Source: Bacillota bacterium (lineage in GTDB: Bacteria > Sysuimicrobiota > Sysuimicrobiia > Sysuimicrobiales > Segetimicrobiaceae). Taken from it: 54,057 nucleotides of DNA. Within the stretch, counting starts at the first letter, position 1. The number at the start of each line of letters is the position of its first letter. Made by a program: the position numbers and the translations under genes. This document shows, piece by piece, positions 1 through 8,370 of the stretch. The stretch is taken from assembly GCA_021324295.1 (NCBI GenBank), contig JAJPJJ010000010.1:1-54057 (forward strand), read 5' to 3'. The notes beneath the pieces were generated by a model. The model did no database searches and was not told the origin of the DNA. It worked only from the letters and a program-made list of their open reading frames with translations.

Positions 1-1
1 G

Positions 2-73
2 AAGCGCGTCTATCTCGGGATCGAGTACCAAGATGGAGTCGAGGTCACCACCAAGCAGGGGGCCATCGCGTGA
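2..73 (+). CDS. C-terminal end of an unidentified protein (partial)
   Basis: The first 72 bases read as an open plus-strand frame of 23 residues (starting KRVYLGIEYQDG) ending in TGA at 71-73. The composition looks like ordinary protein, with alternating hydrophobic and charged residues. The gene begins before the window and runs convergent to the minus-strand permease that ends at 243. No family can be assigned from so short a tail. The interval 74-242 shows no gene and no convincing hairpin-plus-T-run terminator. Confidence 0.4.
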   Translation, partial: KRVYLGIEYQDGVEVTTKQGAIA

Positions 74-242
74 GGCCCGTTTCCACACCTATTGACGATA
101 CCTCCCCAAGGCCAAACACATGTTTGCATAGACCTCTCCCCTGTCCAGGCCACGAGCGACCGGAGTTGGAGGGGACCGGCCGAGGCGCGTGCTGGAAGGT
201 TCATCTGCCGTCTGTTTGGTCTGCGCGATGCCGGCCCGTAGC

Positions 243-1124
243 CTACCGACGCATCTGCGGGTCGAGATAATCACGCAGCCAGTCGCCGAAGATATTCGTG
301 CCCAGCACGAGTACGAGAATCGCGAGTCCGGGGAGCGTCGAGACCCACCAGGCTCGCTCGAGCGAATCGAGTCCCTCGGAAACCATGATGCCCCAGTCGG
401 GTGTTGGCGGCTGGACCCCCAGGCCGAGGAATGAGAGGCCGGCCGCTTCGAGAATCTTTCGGCCCAACTGCAGCGAGCTCATGATGATGATGCTCGAGAC
501 GATGTTCGGCACCACGTGCTTCATGATCACACGCCGATCGCTCGCGCCGAGCGCCCCCGCTGCCTCGATGAACTGCCTGTGCTTCGTGGCCAGCACCTGG
601 CCGTAGACGAGCCGAGCGTACTCGACCCAACCCGTGAATCCAAGAGCGAGAATGAGGTTGCGGAGGCCCGGGCCCAAGACCGCGATCACGGCCAGATACA
701 GCACGGTGGTCGGCATCGCCAGCTGGACGTCCGTCAGGCGCATGAGCGCCATGTCCAGGCCGCGGCCGTAATAGCCGGCAGCGAGCCCCAGCGTGACCCC
801 CACCGTCGCCGAAATGGCAACCACCGTCATGCCGATGAATAGGGAGACTCGCGCGCCGTAGACGATCCGGCTCAGGACGTCCCGGCCGAGCGCATCGGTG
901 CCCAGGATCCACGACCAATCGTGGCTATCCCACACGGGCGGCGCGAGACGGTTCATGATGTCCTGGTCGACCGGGTTGTGGGGCGCGATCACCGGCGCAA
1001 ACACCGCGGCCACAACGACCCCCACCACTAGCACCAGGCCCGCGAGTCCGGTCGCGTTCCGTCGAATGATCCATAGTCGCGGCCGTCCGGACGCCGGCCG
1101 TGCGACGGCGGCAACGGTGCTCAC
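243..1124 (-). CDS. peptide/nickel-type ABC transporter permease, DppC-like
   Basis: Inner-membrane permease subunit of an oligopeptide-type ABC importer, 293 aa. It has the DppC pattern: a first membrane segment near residues 20-40, the LGTDALGRDVLSRIVYGAR motif, further membrane segments, and an EAA loop (FIEAAGALGASDRRVI followed by KHVVPN) that contacts the ATPase. The C-terminus is FGDWLRDYLDPQMRR, usual for the family. The GTG start at 1124 overlaps the TGA of the upstream permease (GTGA), which implies translational coupling. The frame stays open further upstream, but that part overlaps the neighbouring gene and is not protein-like. Substrate unknown; it closes the block of gamma-glutamyltransferase and aldolase genes. 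Confidence 0.92.
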   Translation of the reverse strand: MSTVAAVARPASGRPRLWIIRRNATGLAGLVLVVGVVVAAVFAPVIAPHNPVDQDIMNRLAPPVWDSHDWSWILGTDALGRDVLSRIVYGARVSLFIGMTVVAISATVGVTLGLAAGYYGRGLDMALMRLTDVQLAMPTTVLYLAVIAVLGPGLRNLILALGFTGWVEYARLVYGQVLATKHRQFIEAAGALGASDRRVIMKHVVPNIVSSIIIMSSLQLGRKILEAAGLSFLGLGVQPPTPDWGIMVSEGLDSLERAWWVSTLPGLAILVLVLGTNIFGDWLRDYLDPQMRR

Positions 1125-2038
1125 GTGAGCCGGATCCTGGGGTCGAACCATGCGTACAGCAGGTCCACTGCTAGATTGAGGGTGGTCATAATGCAGCCGC
1201 TGAAGATGGCGAACACCTGCACGACGGGAAAATCGCGCTCGAGGATCGCGGCTAGGGCGAGCCGCCCCATCCCCGGATACGCGAAGACGAATTCTGTGAT
1301 GACGGCACCGCTCAGCAGGTAGCCCAACTGCAGCCCGACCAGCGTGAGCACGGGAATGCCGGCGTTCTTGAGCACATGCCGAATATAGACCCGAGGCTTC
1401 CGGAGCCCTTTGGCCCACGCAGTTCGGACGTAGTCGTGGCCGAGGATCGTAATGACCTCTGCCCGCAGGATCCGCATGACGAACCCAGCGGAGTACGTCC
1501 CGAGCGTCACGCCCGGCAGCACCAGATGCGTGAGGCCGCCGCGGCCTGATGTCGGAAAGAGATGCAGGCGGACCGCAAACACCAGAATCAGCACGATGCC
1601 GAGCCAAAAGATCGGGGTGCACTGGCCGATGAGCGCGAGCACGCGCGCTGCGGCGTCGACCAGGCTGTCCTTGTAGATCGCCGACAGGATGCCCATCGGC
1701 ACGGAGATCGTCAGTGATATGACGAAGGCAAACGCGGCGAGTTCGAGCGTGGCATTCATACGCCCGAAGACTAACCGCGCGGCCGACCCGCCGTGGCGCA
1801 GCGAATCGCCGAGATTGAGGTGCACCGCCTGGTCCAGGTACATCACGTACTGCATGATCAGCGGACGATCCAGGCCGAGCTGGTGTCGGAATGCGGCGAT
1901 CTGCTGGGGCGTGGCCTGCTCGGGCAGGTAGAGAAGCGCCGGATCGCCACTGAGGCGGCTGAGAAAGAACACCAGCGTCACCACCCCAAAGACGACGAAG
2001 AGCGAAAACGCAATCCGGCGGACAGTATAGCCGAGCAT
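1121..2038 (-). CDS. peptide/nickel-type ABC transporter permease, DppB-like
   Basis: Partner permease of the 243-1124 gene, 305 aa. The N-terminus (MLGYTVRRIAFSLFVVFGVV) is a DppB-type first membrane helix. It is followed by the RLSGDPA motif and a periplasmic stretch with HQLGLDRPLIMQY, which is conserved in this family. An EAA-like loop (YVRTAWAKGLRKPRVYIRHV) lies near residues 205-225, and the end is LYAWFDPRIRLT. It starts 6 bp after the gamma-glutamyltransferase stop and overlaps the DppC-like gene by 4 bp, so the three are probably co-transcribed. The matching binding protein is probably the one at 6817-8322. No ATPase gene is adjacent. Confidence 0.92.
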   Translation of the reverse strand: MLGYTVRRIAFSLFVVFGVVTLVFFLSRLSGDPALLYLPEQATPQQIAAFRHQLGLDRPLIMQYVMYLDQAVHLNLGDSLRHGGSAARLVFGRMNATLELAAFAFVISLTISVPMGILSAIYKDSLVDAAARVLALIGQCTPIFWLGIVLILVFAVRLHLFPTSGRGGLTHLVLPGVTLGTYSAGFVMRILRAEVITILGHDYVRTAWAKGLRKPRVYIRHVLKNAGIPVLTLVGLQLGYLLSGAVITEFVFAYPGMGRLALAAILERDFPVVQVFAIFSGCIMTTLNLAVDLLYAWFDPRIRLT

Positions 2039-2044
2039 AGCTGC

Positions 2045-3640
2045 CTACTCGACGACGGCCTTGCCCTTTCCACTCCGCGGGTCCACCGCGCCCGTCAACC
2101 GGCCGGTCGCGGGATCCCGGTAGACCGCTGCTACACGGGCAGTATAGCCGGTCTCGCGAACGGTGTGCCCCAGGTCCCGCAGTTCCCGCGCGAGCGCGGA
2201 GGGAAACGTCCGCTCAACCATGATCGGACCGCACTCTTGGTGGATTCGCTCCGCGGCCAGCGCCGCCTCGATATCCATGCCGAAGTCGATCATGTTGACG
2301 AGCGTCTGCACGATTGCGGTCACCTTCCGTGGCCCCGCCGGGGATCCGATGGCCAGCACCGCGACGCCATCCCTTAACAGAATGGTCGGTGCGCCGCCGT
2401 TGACGGGGGACTTGCCCGGCGCGATCGAATTGCGGCGACCGGGCGTTGGGTCAAACGATTGCATATCGTTATTGAACATGAATCCCAGTCCAGGAACCAC
2501 AACGCCAGAACCGTCGCACACGGTGTGGGTGATAGCCGCGGCATTGCCCTCCTCGTCCATGACCGAGACGTGTGTTGTTCCCTCGTGTCCGCCGACGGAC
2601 TCCGCGGCACGCAGAGAGGCGCTCAGCAGGCCTGAGGCCACCTCCTGAGCGTACGCCTTCGACGTCAGCATGCCGACCGGCACGTCGATGAATCGGGGAT
2701 CAGCCATGTACCGTGCACGGTCGGCGAAGACGTGCCGGAAGGCGCGCGCTAAGAGATCGAGATACCTGGCGCTGTTCCATCCGAGCGACCGCAGATCGAA
2801 CCGTTCGAGGATATTGAGGATCTCGATGAGCAGGGCGCCGCTGCCGGGTGGCGGGTCCGACAGTAGCTCATAGCCACGATACGCACCGCGCAGCGCCTCG
2901 CCGGACAGAGATCGGTACCGCCGCAGATCGTCCAGAGTGAACAGCCCGCCGTGGGACAATACGTCGCGGGCGATCTCCTGCGCGATCTCGCCCTCGTAGA
3001 AGTCATCAGCACCGGTGCCGGCAAGGCGCTCCAAGGTGCGGGCGTAATCGCGCTGAACGAGACGCTCACCCGGCCGATACACGTCGCCGTCATGCGTGTA
3101 GATCGCTGCGCAGGCCGGGGTCGCGGTGAGCGTCTTCCACGGCGGCACCACGTCCTCTACCTGCGTGTCCCGGCGCCAGAAACTGTACAGGTACTCGTCG
3201 ACCGGAAATCCGTCGGCCGCGAGCCTAACCGCCGGCGCGATCAGTGCCGGCCAGGAAACCCGCCCACTCCCATACTGTACGTGCACTTGAAACATGCCGC
3301 GGACGAAGCCGGGGACGAGCACCGAGCGGTAGCCCACCTCGTTGGCCTGGTTTGCCACGGTCACGCGCTCGTTCCCATCCCGCCGTAACTCTCCCGCAAA
3401 CTCGTCCGGGCGGGCCTTCGAGCCGGCCGTCCCCCAAAAACGGATCGACCCGGCACACCCCGCCGCAGCGCTGAAAACGGTCATCACGCCATTGCCACCG
3501 ATGCCCGAGAGCTTCGGCCCAACGACGCCCTGCGCGAATGCCGTCGCGATCGCCGCGTCCACCGCGTTCCCGCCGGCTTTCAGGATCTCGGCACCCGCAA
3601 ACGCGGCCAGGTATTCCGGACACGTGACGACGCCGCGCAT
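2045..3640 (-). CDS. ggt: gamma-glutamyltransferase family protein (first paralogue)
   Basis: Ntn-hydrolase of the gamma-glutamyltranspeptidase family, 531 aa. The family cleaves gamma-glutamyl amides after autoprocessing at a threonine. Visible marks are the N-terminal GGNAVDAAIATAFAQ block, PGFVRGMF, the pre-cleavage region, GTTHVSVMDEEGNA with the expected nucleophile Thr355, and the small-subunit block ending AIGSPAGPRK. There is no signal peptide: the protein starts MRGVVTCPEY directly at the domain, unlike periplasmic E. coli Ggt, so it is probably cytosolic. It lies between an RraA-like gene and a permease pair, suggesting it acts on the imported compound. The exact donor substrate is unknown, and cephalosporin-acylase-like activity is possible. 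Confidence 0.9.
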   Translation of the reverse strand: MRGVVTCPEYLAAFAGAEILKAGGNAVDAAIATAFAQGVVGPKLSGIGGNGVMTVFSAAAGCAGSIRFWGTAGSKARPDEFAGELRRDGNERVTVANQANEVGYRSVLVPGFVRGMFQVHVQYGSGRVSWPALIAPAVRLAADGFPVDEYLYSFWRRDTQVEDVVPPWKTLTATPACAAIYTHDGDVYRPGERLVQRDYARTLERLAGTGADDFYEGEIAQEIARDVLSHGGLFTLDDLRRYRSLSGEALRGAYRGYELLSDPPPGSGALLIEILNILERFDLRSLGWNSARYLDLLARAFRHVFADRARYMADPRFIDVPVGMLTSKAYAQEVASGLLSASLRAAESVGGHEGTTHVSVMDEEGNAAAITHTVCDGSGVVVPGLGFMFNNDMQSFDPTPGRRNSIAPGKSPVNGGAPTILLRDGVAVLAIGSPAGPRKVTAIVQTLVNMIDFGMDIEAALAAERIHQECGPIMVERTFPSALARELRDLGHTVRETGYTARVAAVYRDPATGRLTGAVDPRSGKGKAVVE

Positions 3641-3765
3641 GCCGATCTCAGACCCGCCCTCGCAGGAGCACGCAGCGGATTCGCCGGCACGTCATCTTCG
3701 TCCATTCATGCTTCATCCAAGCCACCGTCCCGCGCGATCGTCCTGCTTCTCCACCCAGGGCCTGC

Positions 3766-4452
3766 TCACGAGATAACGCAGCCGAGTTCCACGAGCTTCG
3801 TCGTGATGTTCTCAACGTTGGTGATCTCACCGCGCGCCAGCACGGGCTGCAGCTGGACGTGGGCGGCCTTGCCTTTCTCCACCAGGGCGAGGACCTCGTC
3901 CACCGCCGCCGGCGGGACCACGGCAACGCCGTCGCGGTCGGCGATGATGATGTCGCCGGGGTTCACCACGACACCACCGCAGGCGATCGGCACGTTGACC
4001 TCGCCAGCGCCGTACACGGATCCACCCCTCGGCGTTACGCCGCGGGCGTACACCGGGAGGCCGGTCGCTCGCGTCTCCTCGACGTCACGTACTGCCCCAT
4101 CGACAATCACGCCGGCGAGTCCGCGCGCGCGGAGCCCTCGGCAGACGTTGCCCCCGGTCAGACCGGAGGTGAGGTCGCCGCGGGCGTTGATGACCAGAAC
4201 GTCCCCGGGGCGCGTTTGCTGCGCCCCGAGCTTGAAGAGGTGGAAATGCGTGCATCGCGGGATGCTGACCGTGACCGCGGGTCCGATGATCGGTGCCATC
4301 GGCTCGTAGATGGGCCGGATCCCAGGATCCATGATGTTGGCGTCGTGCATCGCGTCCGCGAGATCGGCGGACGAGAGGCCCTCGAATCGTGCAACTGTCT
4401 TCGCGTCTGGGCGCGTGATGGCCGTGATCACGCGGAATCCCAACCCGTACAT
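3766..4452 (-). CDS. RraA-like / 4-hydroxy-4-methyl-2-oxoglutarate aldolase family protein
   Basis: A 228-aa member of the RraA/HMG-aldolase family. Enzymatic members are Mg-dependent class II aldolases or oxaloacetate decarboxylases that release pyruvate; others bind RNase E. The family signature VIVDGAVRDVEE is present with Arg122 and Asp123 in the substrate/metal positions, as is the glycine-rich GGNVCRGLRARG. The metabolic neighbourhood (two HpcH/HpaI aldolases upstream, gamma-glutamyltransferase downstream) argues for the aldolase role rather than RNase inhibition. The ATG at 4452 has a strong GGGAGGGG ribosome site. The 125 bp between it and the next gene show nothing recognisable. Confidence 0.88.
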   Translation of the reverse strand: MYGLGFRVITAITRPDAKTVARFEGLSSADLADAMHDANIMDPGIRPIYEPMAPIIGPAVTVSIPRCTHFHLFKLGAQQTRPGDVLVINARGDLTSGLTGGNVCRGLRARGLAGVIVDGAVRDVEETRATGLPVYARGVTPRGGSVYGAGEVNVPIACGGVVVNPGDIIIADRDGVAVVPPAAVDEVLALVEKGKAAHVQLQPVLARGEITNVENITTKLVELGCVIS

Positions 4453-4503
4453 GATCGACCCCTCCCTGTAATGAAGAAGGTGCGCTGCGGCGATACAGCC
4501 GTG

Positions 4504-5283
4504 CTATTGATGACGAGGCGCCGATTCGCGCATCGCATCGGCCATCGACGCGAGCGCGCGGATCACCAGACCGGTCAGGCTGCAGTCAAGCATGCGGTAG
4601 CCGCGCTTCAAGTAGTCGGCGGCCGCCTTCGGATCGTTCGTCGTGTCGCCGATGACCTTGCCGGCGCCTAGAACCCGGTTCACAATAGCATCAATCGCCG
4701 CGAGCACCTCTGGGCGGCTGGTCTCCCCAGGATACCCCATCGACTGGGACAGATCGGCCTGCCCCAGTTCAAAGACGTCGATGCCGTCGACCTGGAGGAT
4801 TCCATCCAGGTGCGGCATCGCGTCGATGTTCTCGATCTGCACCAGCACCATGGTCTCGTCGTTGGCCCGGCGAGTATAGTCGCCCAGCGACGTCCGGTAG
4901 CCGTACGAGGCTGCGCGGGAGCCGGCGAGGCCGCGGCGCCCCCGCGGCGCGTACTTCACCGCCTGCACGGCGCGCTCCGCATCCCCGACCGTGTTGACCT
5001 GCGGGACCATGATGCCCTGGACACCGATGTCCAGGTAGCGGAGAATCAGCTTCTCGTTGTTTTCGGGCACCCGCACGATCGGCGTCAAATTCATGCACTC
5101 GGCCGCCCGCACCAGATCCTCACAGATCGCCGGTTCGACCGCCCCATGCTCAGCGTCGATCAGCACGTAGTCAAAGCCCGCGAGCCCCGCCCACTCGACC
5201 AAACGGGGAGTCGCCATCGGGATGAAGACCCCGAAGACGCACCCGCCCTCGCGCAATTTCTGCTTGGTCAGATTAGGGCGCAC
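4504..5283 (-). CDS. HpcH/HpaI family class II aldolase (paralogue 1)
   Basis: A (beta/alpha)8 pyruvate-class aldolase, 259 aa, which would reversibly cleave 4-hydroxy-2-oxo acids to pyruvate and an aldehyde. Residues line up with E. coli HpaI: His46 (DAEHGAVE), Arg71 (RVPENN), metal ligands Glu151 (QIENIDAM) and Asp177 (GQADLSQSMG). The GTG start at 5283 was chosen because it follows AGAGAGG by about 11 nt and gives the same N-terminus as the two paralogues (NLTKQKLREGG). The longer open frame runs into the GntR gene. It lies between a GntR regulator and the RraA-like aldolase. The true hydroxy-oxo-acid substrate is not predictable. Confidence 0.9.
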   Translation of the reverse strand: MRPNLTKQKLREGGCVFGVFIPMATPRLVEWAGLAGFDYVLIDAEHGAVEPAICEDLVRAAECMNLTPIVRVPENNEKLILRYLDIGVQGIMVPQVNTVGDAERAVQAVKYAPRGRRGLAGSRAASYGYRTSLGDYTRRANDETMVLVQIENIDAMPHLDGILQVDGIDVFELGQADLSQSMGYPGETSRPEVLAAIDAIVNRVLGAGKVIGDTTNDPKAAADYLKRGYRMLDCSLTGLVIRALASMADAMRESAPRHQ

Positions 5284-5336
5284 ACACCCGCCACCTCTCT
5301 TCTGGCGAGATCCATCGCCGCGCGCTGGCGCTGATC

Positions 5337-6008
5337 CTACGATCCCGACGTCGCCATGTTCAGCATTCGAGCGATACGCCGTTCGCCGGATTCGAGGGCC
5401 GCCACCAGGGCCCGGCGCGCCCCCCTCGCATCGCGCCGGCGCAGCGCGGCGGTCACCGCCTGATGCTCTCGCTGCATGGCCTTGATGTCGTGAGATTGAG
5501 CGACCGTGGACGTGATGATGCGTCGCATATCGTCGAGCAGGCCGGCGATGGCCCGCAGCAGCCGGCTGTTGCCGCTTGCTTCCGCGATCCCGAGGTGAAA
5601 GTCGCGGTTGACCTTCACGAAGCGAGCGTAGCCCTCGGGGTCCCGGGACGGAAACACCATGCGCGCGAGACACTCCAGGTGCGCCAACTGCTCTTCGGTG
5701 ATTCGTTGCGCAGCCAGTTCGGCCGCCGCACCTTCCAGCACCCGGCGCAGGAAGAGCACCTCTGCGACGTCTTGGAGACCGAGCGGGGTAACGGTGTACC
5801 CCCGGCGACCGTCGGCGCTGACAAGCCCCTGCTCCTGCAGGCGCGCCAACGCATAGCGCACCGGCGTGCGGCTGCCGCCGAAGCGTTCCACAAGGGTGCG
5901 CTCCGAGAGAGTCTGCCCGGGCTTGAGCTGCCCTGACACAATGCCGGCCTTAAGCCGCCGGTACAGCGTGACGCCCAACGCGCGACTGTCGTCCCGAGCC
6001 GTCGCCAC
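5337..6008 (-). CDS. GntR-family transcriptional regulator, FadR/FCD subfamily
   Basis: DNA-binding repressor or activator of 223 aa. The N-terminal winged helix-turn-helix occupies roughly residues 12-75 (LYRRLKAGIVSGQLKPGQ, then SERTLVERFGGSRTPVRYAL). The C-terminal FCD ligand domain contains NRDFHLGIAEASGN and REHQAVTAALRRRD, with histidines at expected metal positions. The GTG start at 6008 has AGAGGGGAG upstream. It sits between two HpcH/HpaI aldolase genes with short gaps, so it is co-transcribed with them. FCD regulators often bind organic acids and recognise TGGT-NN-ACCA type palindromes, which makes it the best local candidate for the paired operator-like sites at 11251 and 14946 (inference). 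Confidence 0.9.
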   Translation of the reverse strand: MATARDDSRALGVTLYRRLKAGIVSGQLKPGQTLSERTLVERFGGSRTPVRYALARLQEQGLVSADGRRGYTVTPLGLQDVAEVLFLRRVLEGAAAELAAQRITEEQLAHLECLARMVFPSRDPEGYARFVKVNRDFHLGIAEASGNSRLLRAIAGLLDDMRRIITSTVAQSHDIKAMQREHQAVTAALRRRDARGARRALVAALESGERRIARMLNMATSGS

Positions 6009-6022
6009 TTGCTCCCCTCTGA

Positions 6023-6805
6023 TCAGCCCGCGGGGAATTGGGCCCGAACATCTTCCACGAGCGTTCGGAGCGCGCGCGTCGCGGTACCGACGAAGCTGCA
6101 GTTCATCATGCGGTACCCCCGGGCCACGAGCATCTTGGCCTCCTGCGGGCTCCCGACGGTATCGCTGACCACCCGGCCGGCGTCCAGAATCGCCGCCACC
6201 GCCAGCTCGACCGCAGCTTCCACCTTGGGGTGCGTCACCTCGCCGGGCAACCCCATCGACAGAGATAGATCGCCACGCCCGATCTCATACGCGTCGATGC
6301 CCGGGACCGCCACGATGTCCCGCACCCGTGCCATGGCATCCACTTCTTCCAGCATGGCGATGAGCAGCATCTCCCGATTGGCGTGGCTGACCCAATCGCG
6401 GCGGTGCAGCCGCATGCCGTAGGCTGCGGCGCGCTGCGAGCCCGCGCCTCGCCTGCCCAGTGGCGGGTAGCGAACCGCGGCCACAGCACGCTCCGCATCC
6501 TCACGCGAATTCACGTGCGGGACCATGATGCCCTGCGCGCCGGCGTCCAGAAGGCGCAGGATCGTCGCCAGCTCCGCGGTCGATACACGAACCACCGGCG
6601 TCAGCTCGACAACCTCGGCGGCGCGAATGAGGTTCTCACACTCGGCGACGTCGATCGCGCCGTGCTCCATGTCGAGGATCGCGAAATCGAAGCCGGCGAT
6701 GCCGCAGAGCTCCACGAGTCCAGGCTCGGCGAACGGCACGAAGATCCCGAAAACGGTGCCGCCGGTTGCCAGTTTCCGTTTCGTCACGTTCTCGCGAATG
6801 CGCAC
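6023..6805 (-). CDS. HpcH/HpaI family class II aldolase (paralogue 2)
   Basis: A 260-aa pyruvate-class aldolase paralogous to 4504-5283. The catalytic set is complete: His48 (DMEHGAID), Arg73 (VVRVSTAE), Glu153 (MLEEVDAM) and Asp179 (GRGDLSLSMGLPGE). The GTG at 6805, with TTAGGGAA upstream, gives an N-terminus (MRIRENVTKRKLATGG) matching the sister proteins. Extending the frame upstream would overlap the binding-protein gene ending at 6817. Only 14 bp separate it from the downstream GntR gene. Two aldolases around one regulator suggest two related oxo-acid intermediates or two enantiomers. Confidence 0.9.
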   Translation of the reverse strand: MRIRENVTKRKLATGGTVFGIFVPFAEPGLVELCGIAGFDFAILDMEHGAIDVAECENLIRAAEVVELTPVVRVSTAELATILRLLDAGAQGIMVPHVNSREDAERAVAAVRYPPLGRRGAGSQRAAAYGMRLHRRDWVSHANREMLLIAMLEEVDAMARVRDIVAVPGIDAYEIGRGDLSLSMGLPGEVTHPKVEAAVELAVAAILDAGRVVSDTVGSPQEAKMLVARGYRMMNCSFVGTATRALRTLVEDVRAQFPAG

Positions 6806-6816
6806 GGCGTCGTTCC

Positions 6817-8322
6817 CTAACGCAGGATTGCCCGATTGAGATCGAAAAGGATGTCGGACCCCGACCGGGGCTCCCACACCACTCGCCGGTTGACGCCATA
6901 GGGTCCGAGCACCGCCACGCCGTACAGCCACGGTGCTTCGTCGACGAGCAGGTCGATCACCTTCCCGTAGATCGCCTTGCGCTTCGCAGGATCACCTTCC
7001 ACACGGCCGGCCTCGAACAGCTTGGTCAGCTCGGGGTTGCTGTAGAAGTGCGCGCCCCGCGACGGCTCGAAGTGGAACCCCACATCGTCGAGTTGATGAT
7101 ACAAGGACACGAATCCCCACAGGCCCATTTGCCACTTGGAGGTGCGCTGTCTCGCGCCGTACTGGCTCCACTCGTAGGTCTGCAACGTGGCCCGCACGCC
7201 GACGCGCTGCAGATACCCGACGACTGCCTGGGCGATTTCCTTGTCCTGGAAGTAGCGGCCGTTCGGGCTCTCGACCGTCAGGTCGAGGCCGTTGCCGTAC
7301 CCCGCTTCGCCCAACAGCTGTTTCGCCCTCGCGGGATCGTACGGGTACGCGTTGACCGGCTTGTACCCGAACATGTACGGCATCGCCGGTTCGGCAACGC
7401 GCCGGCCGTACCCTCCCATGATGCTCCTAATGATGGCGTCCCAGTCGACCGCGTAGTTCAGCGCCTGGCGGACGCGCCTATCATCGAACGGTTTCTGGTT
7501 TGTATTGAAGATGAAAAACTCCATGCGCCCGGTCTCTTTCGCGACGATTCTAAGCTTCGGATCCTGCCTGACGGCGGGCAGCTGGTCGGGCGACAAGTTG
7601 ACGGCGACGTCGACCTCACCGGACCGCAGGGCAGCGGCCCGCGTCGCGCTCGATGGGATTGGCTTGATGATGATGCGGTCGACTTTCGGCCGCCCTGCCC
7701 AGTAATGGTCGGACGCCTCCAACAGCACGTGGTCGTCGGGGATCCACTCCACAAGGCGGTAGGCACCTGCGCAAATCGGGTGCCGCGCAAATTCCGCGTC
7801 GCCGAGTCTCGCGACCGCCTGTTGCGGAACCGGAAAGACGTACGGCATCTGATAGACGAAGCCGGCGTACGGCACCTTGAGGTGGAACCGCACCACGGTC
7901 GGATTGAGGATCTCGGTGCCCTTGACGATATCCACAAAGTCCGTCGCGTCCAGCGCATTGAACTTCGGATCGAGGAAGCGGTCCATCGTGAACTTGACAT
8001 CGGCGGCGGTGACCGGCGTCCCGTCCTGGAACTTCGCGTTGGGCCGCAGGGTAAAATCGTATGTCACAGGATCGACCGCCTTCCACGAAGTGGCGAGCGC
8101 CGCAACAAGGTTCCAGTTCTTATCGTAGTTCACGAGCGGATCACACATTTGGAAGTACACGCTGTAGTCGACGCCGGTGTCACCCTTCAGTGGATCCCCG
8201 CTCAGGATATCCGCGCCCTGGGCGACCACGAACTGCGCGCCCGCGGGCGCTGACAATGCGGGCATCCACGTAGCGATGCCTACCACCAGCGCAGCCGCCA
8301 CACCTGCCTGTATGTACCGCAC
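6817..8322 (-). CDS. ABC transporter substrate-binding protein, family 5
   Basis: Exported binding protein of 501 aa for an oligopeptide-type importer. A Sec signal peptide covers about residues 1-29 (MRYIQAGVAAALVVGIATWM, cleavage near PAGA-QF) and has no lipobox cysteine. The SBP_bac_5 fold shows KFQDGTPVTAADVKF near residue 97, the late motif RVRQALNYAVDWDAI, and YPYDPARAKQLLGEAGY. The GTG start at 8322 has AAGGGGGG upstream. It lies between a gamma-glutamyltransferase gene and an aldolase gene, and its permeases are probably those at 243-2038. Family members bind peptides, opines, nickel or glutathione; the ligand cannot be told here. Confidence 0.92.
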   Translation of the reverse strand: MRYIQAGVAAALVVGIATWMPALSAPAGAQFVVAQGADILSGDPLKGDTGVDYSVYFQMCDPLVNYDKNWNLVAALATSWKAVDPVTYDFTLRPNAKFQDGTPVTAADVKFTMDRFLDPKFNALDATDFVDIVKGTEILNPTVVRFHLKVPYAGFVYQMPYVFPVPQQAVARLGDAEFARHPICAGAYRLVEWIPDDHVLLEASDHYWAGRPKVDRIIIKPIPSSATRAAALRSGEVDVAVNLSPDQLPAVRQDPKLRIVAKETGRMEFFIFNTNQKPFDDRRVRQALNYAVDWDAIIRSIMGGYGRRVAEPAMPYMFGYKPVNAYPYDPARAKQLLGEAGYGNGLDLTVESPNGRYFQDKEIAQAVVGYLQRVGVRATLQTYEWSQYGARQRTSKWQMGLWGFVSLYHQLDDVGFHFEPSRGAHFYSNPELTKLFEAGRVEGDPAKRKAIYGKVIDLLVDEAPWLYGVAVLGPYGVNRRVVWEPRSGSDILFDLNRAILR

Positions 8323-8370
8323 CTCTGTGCCCCCCTTCGTGGTCTCGGATCTCCTCGAAAGCGAGCAACC

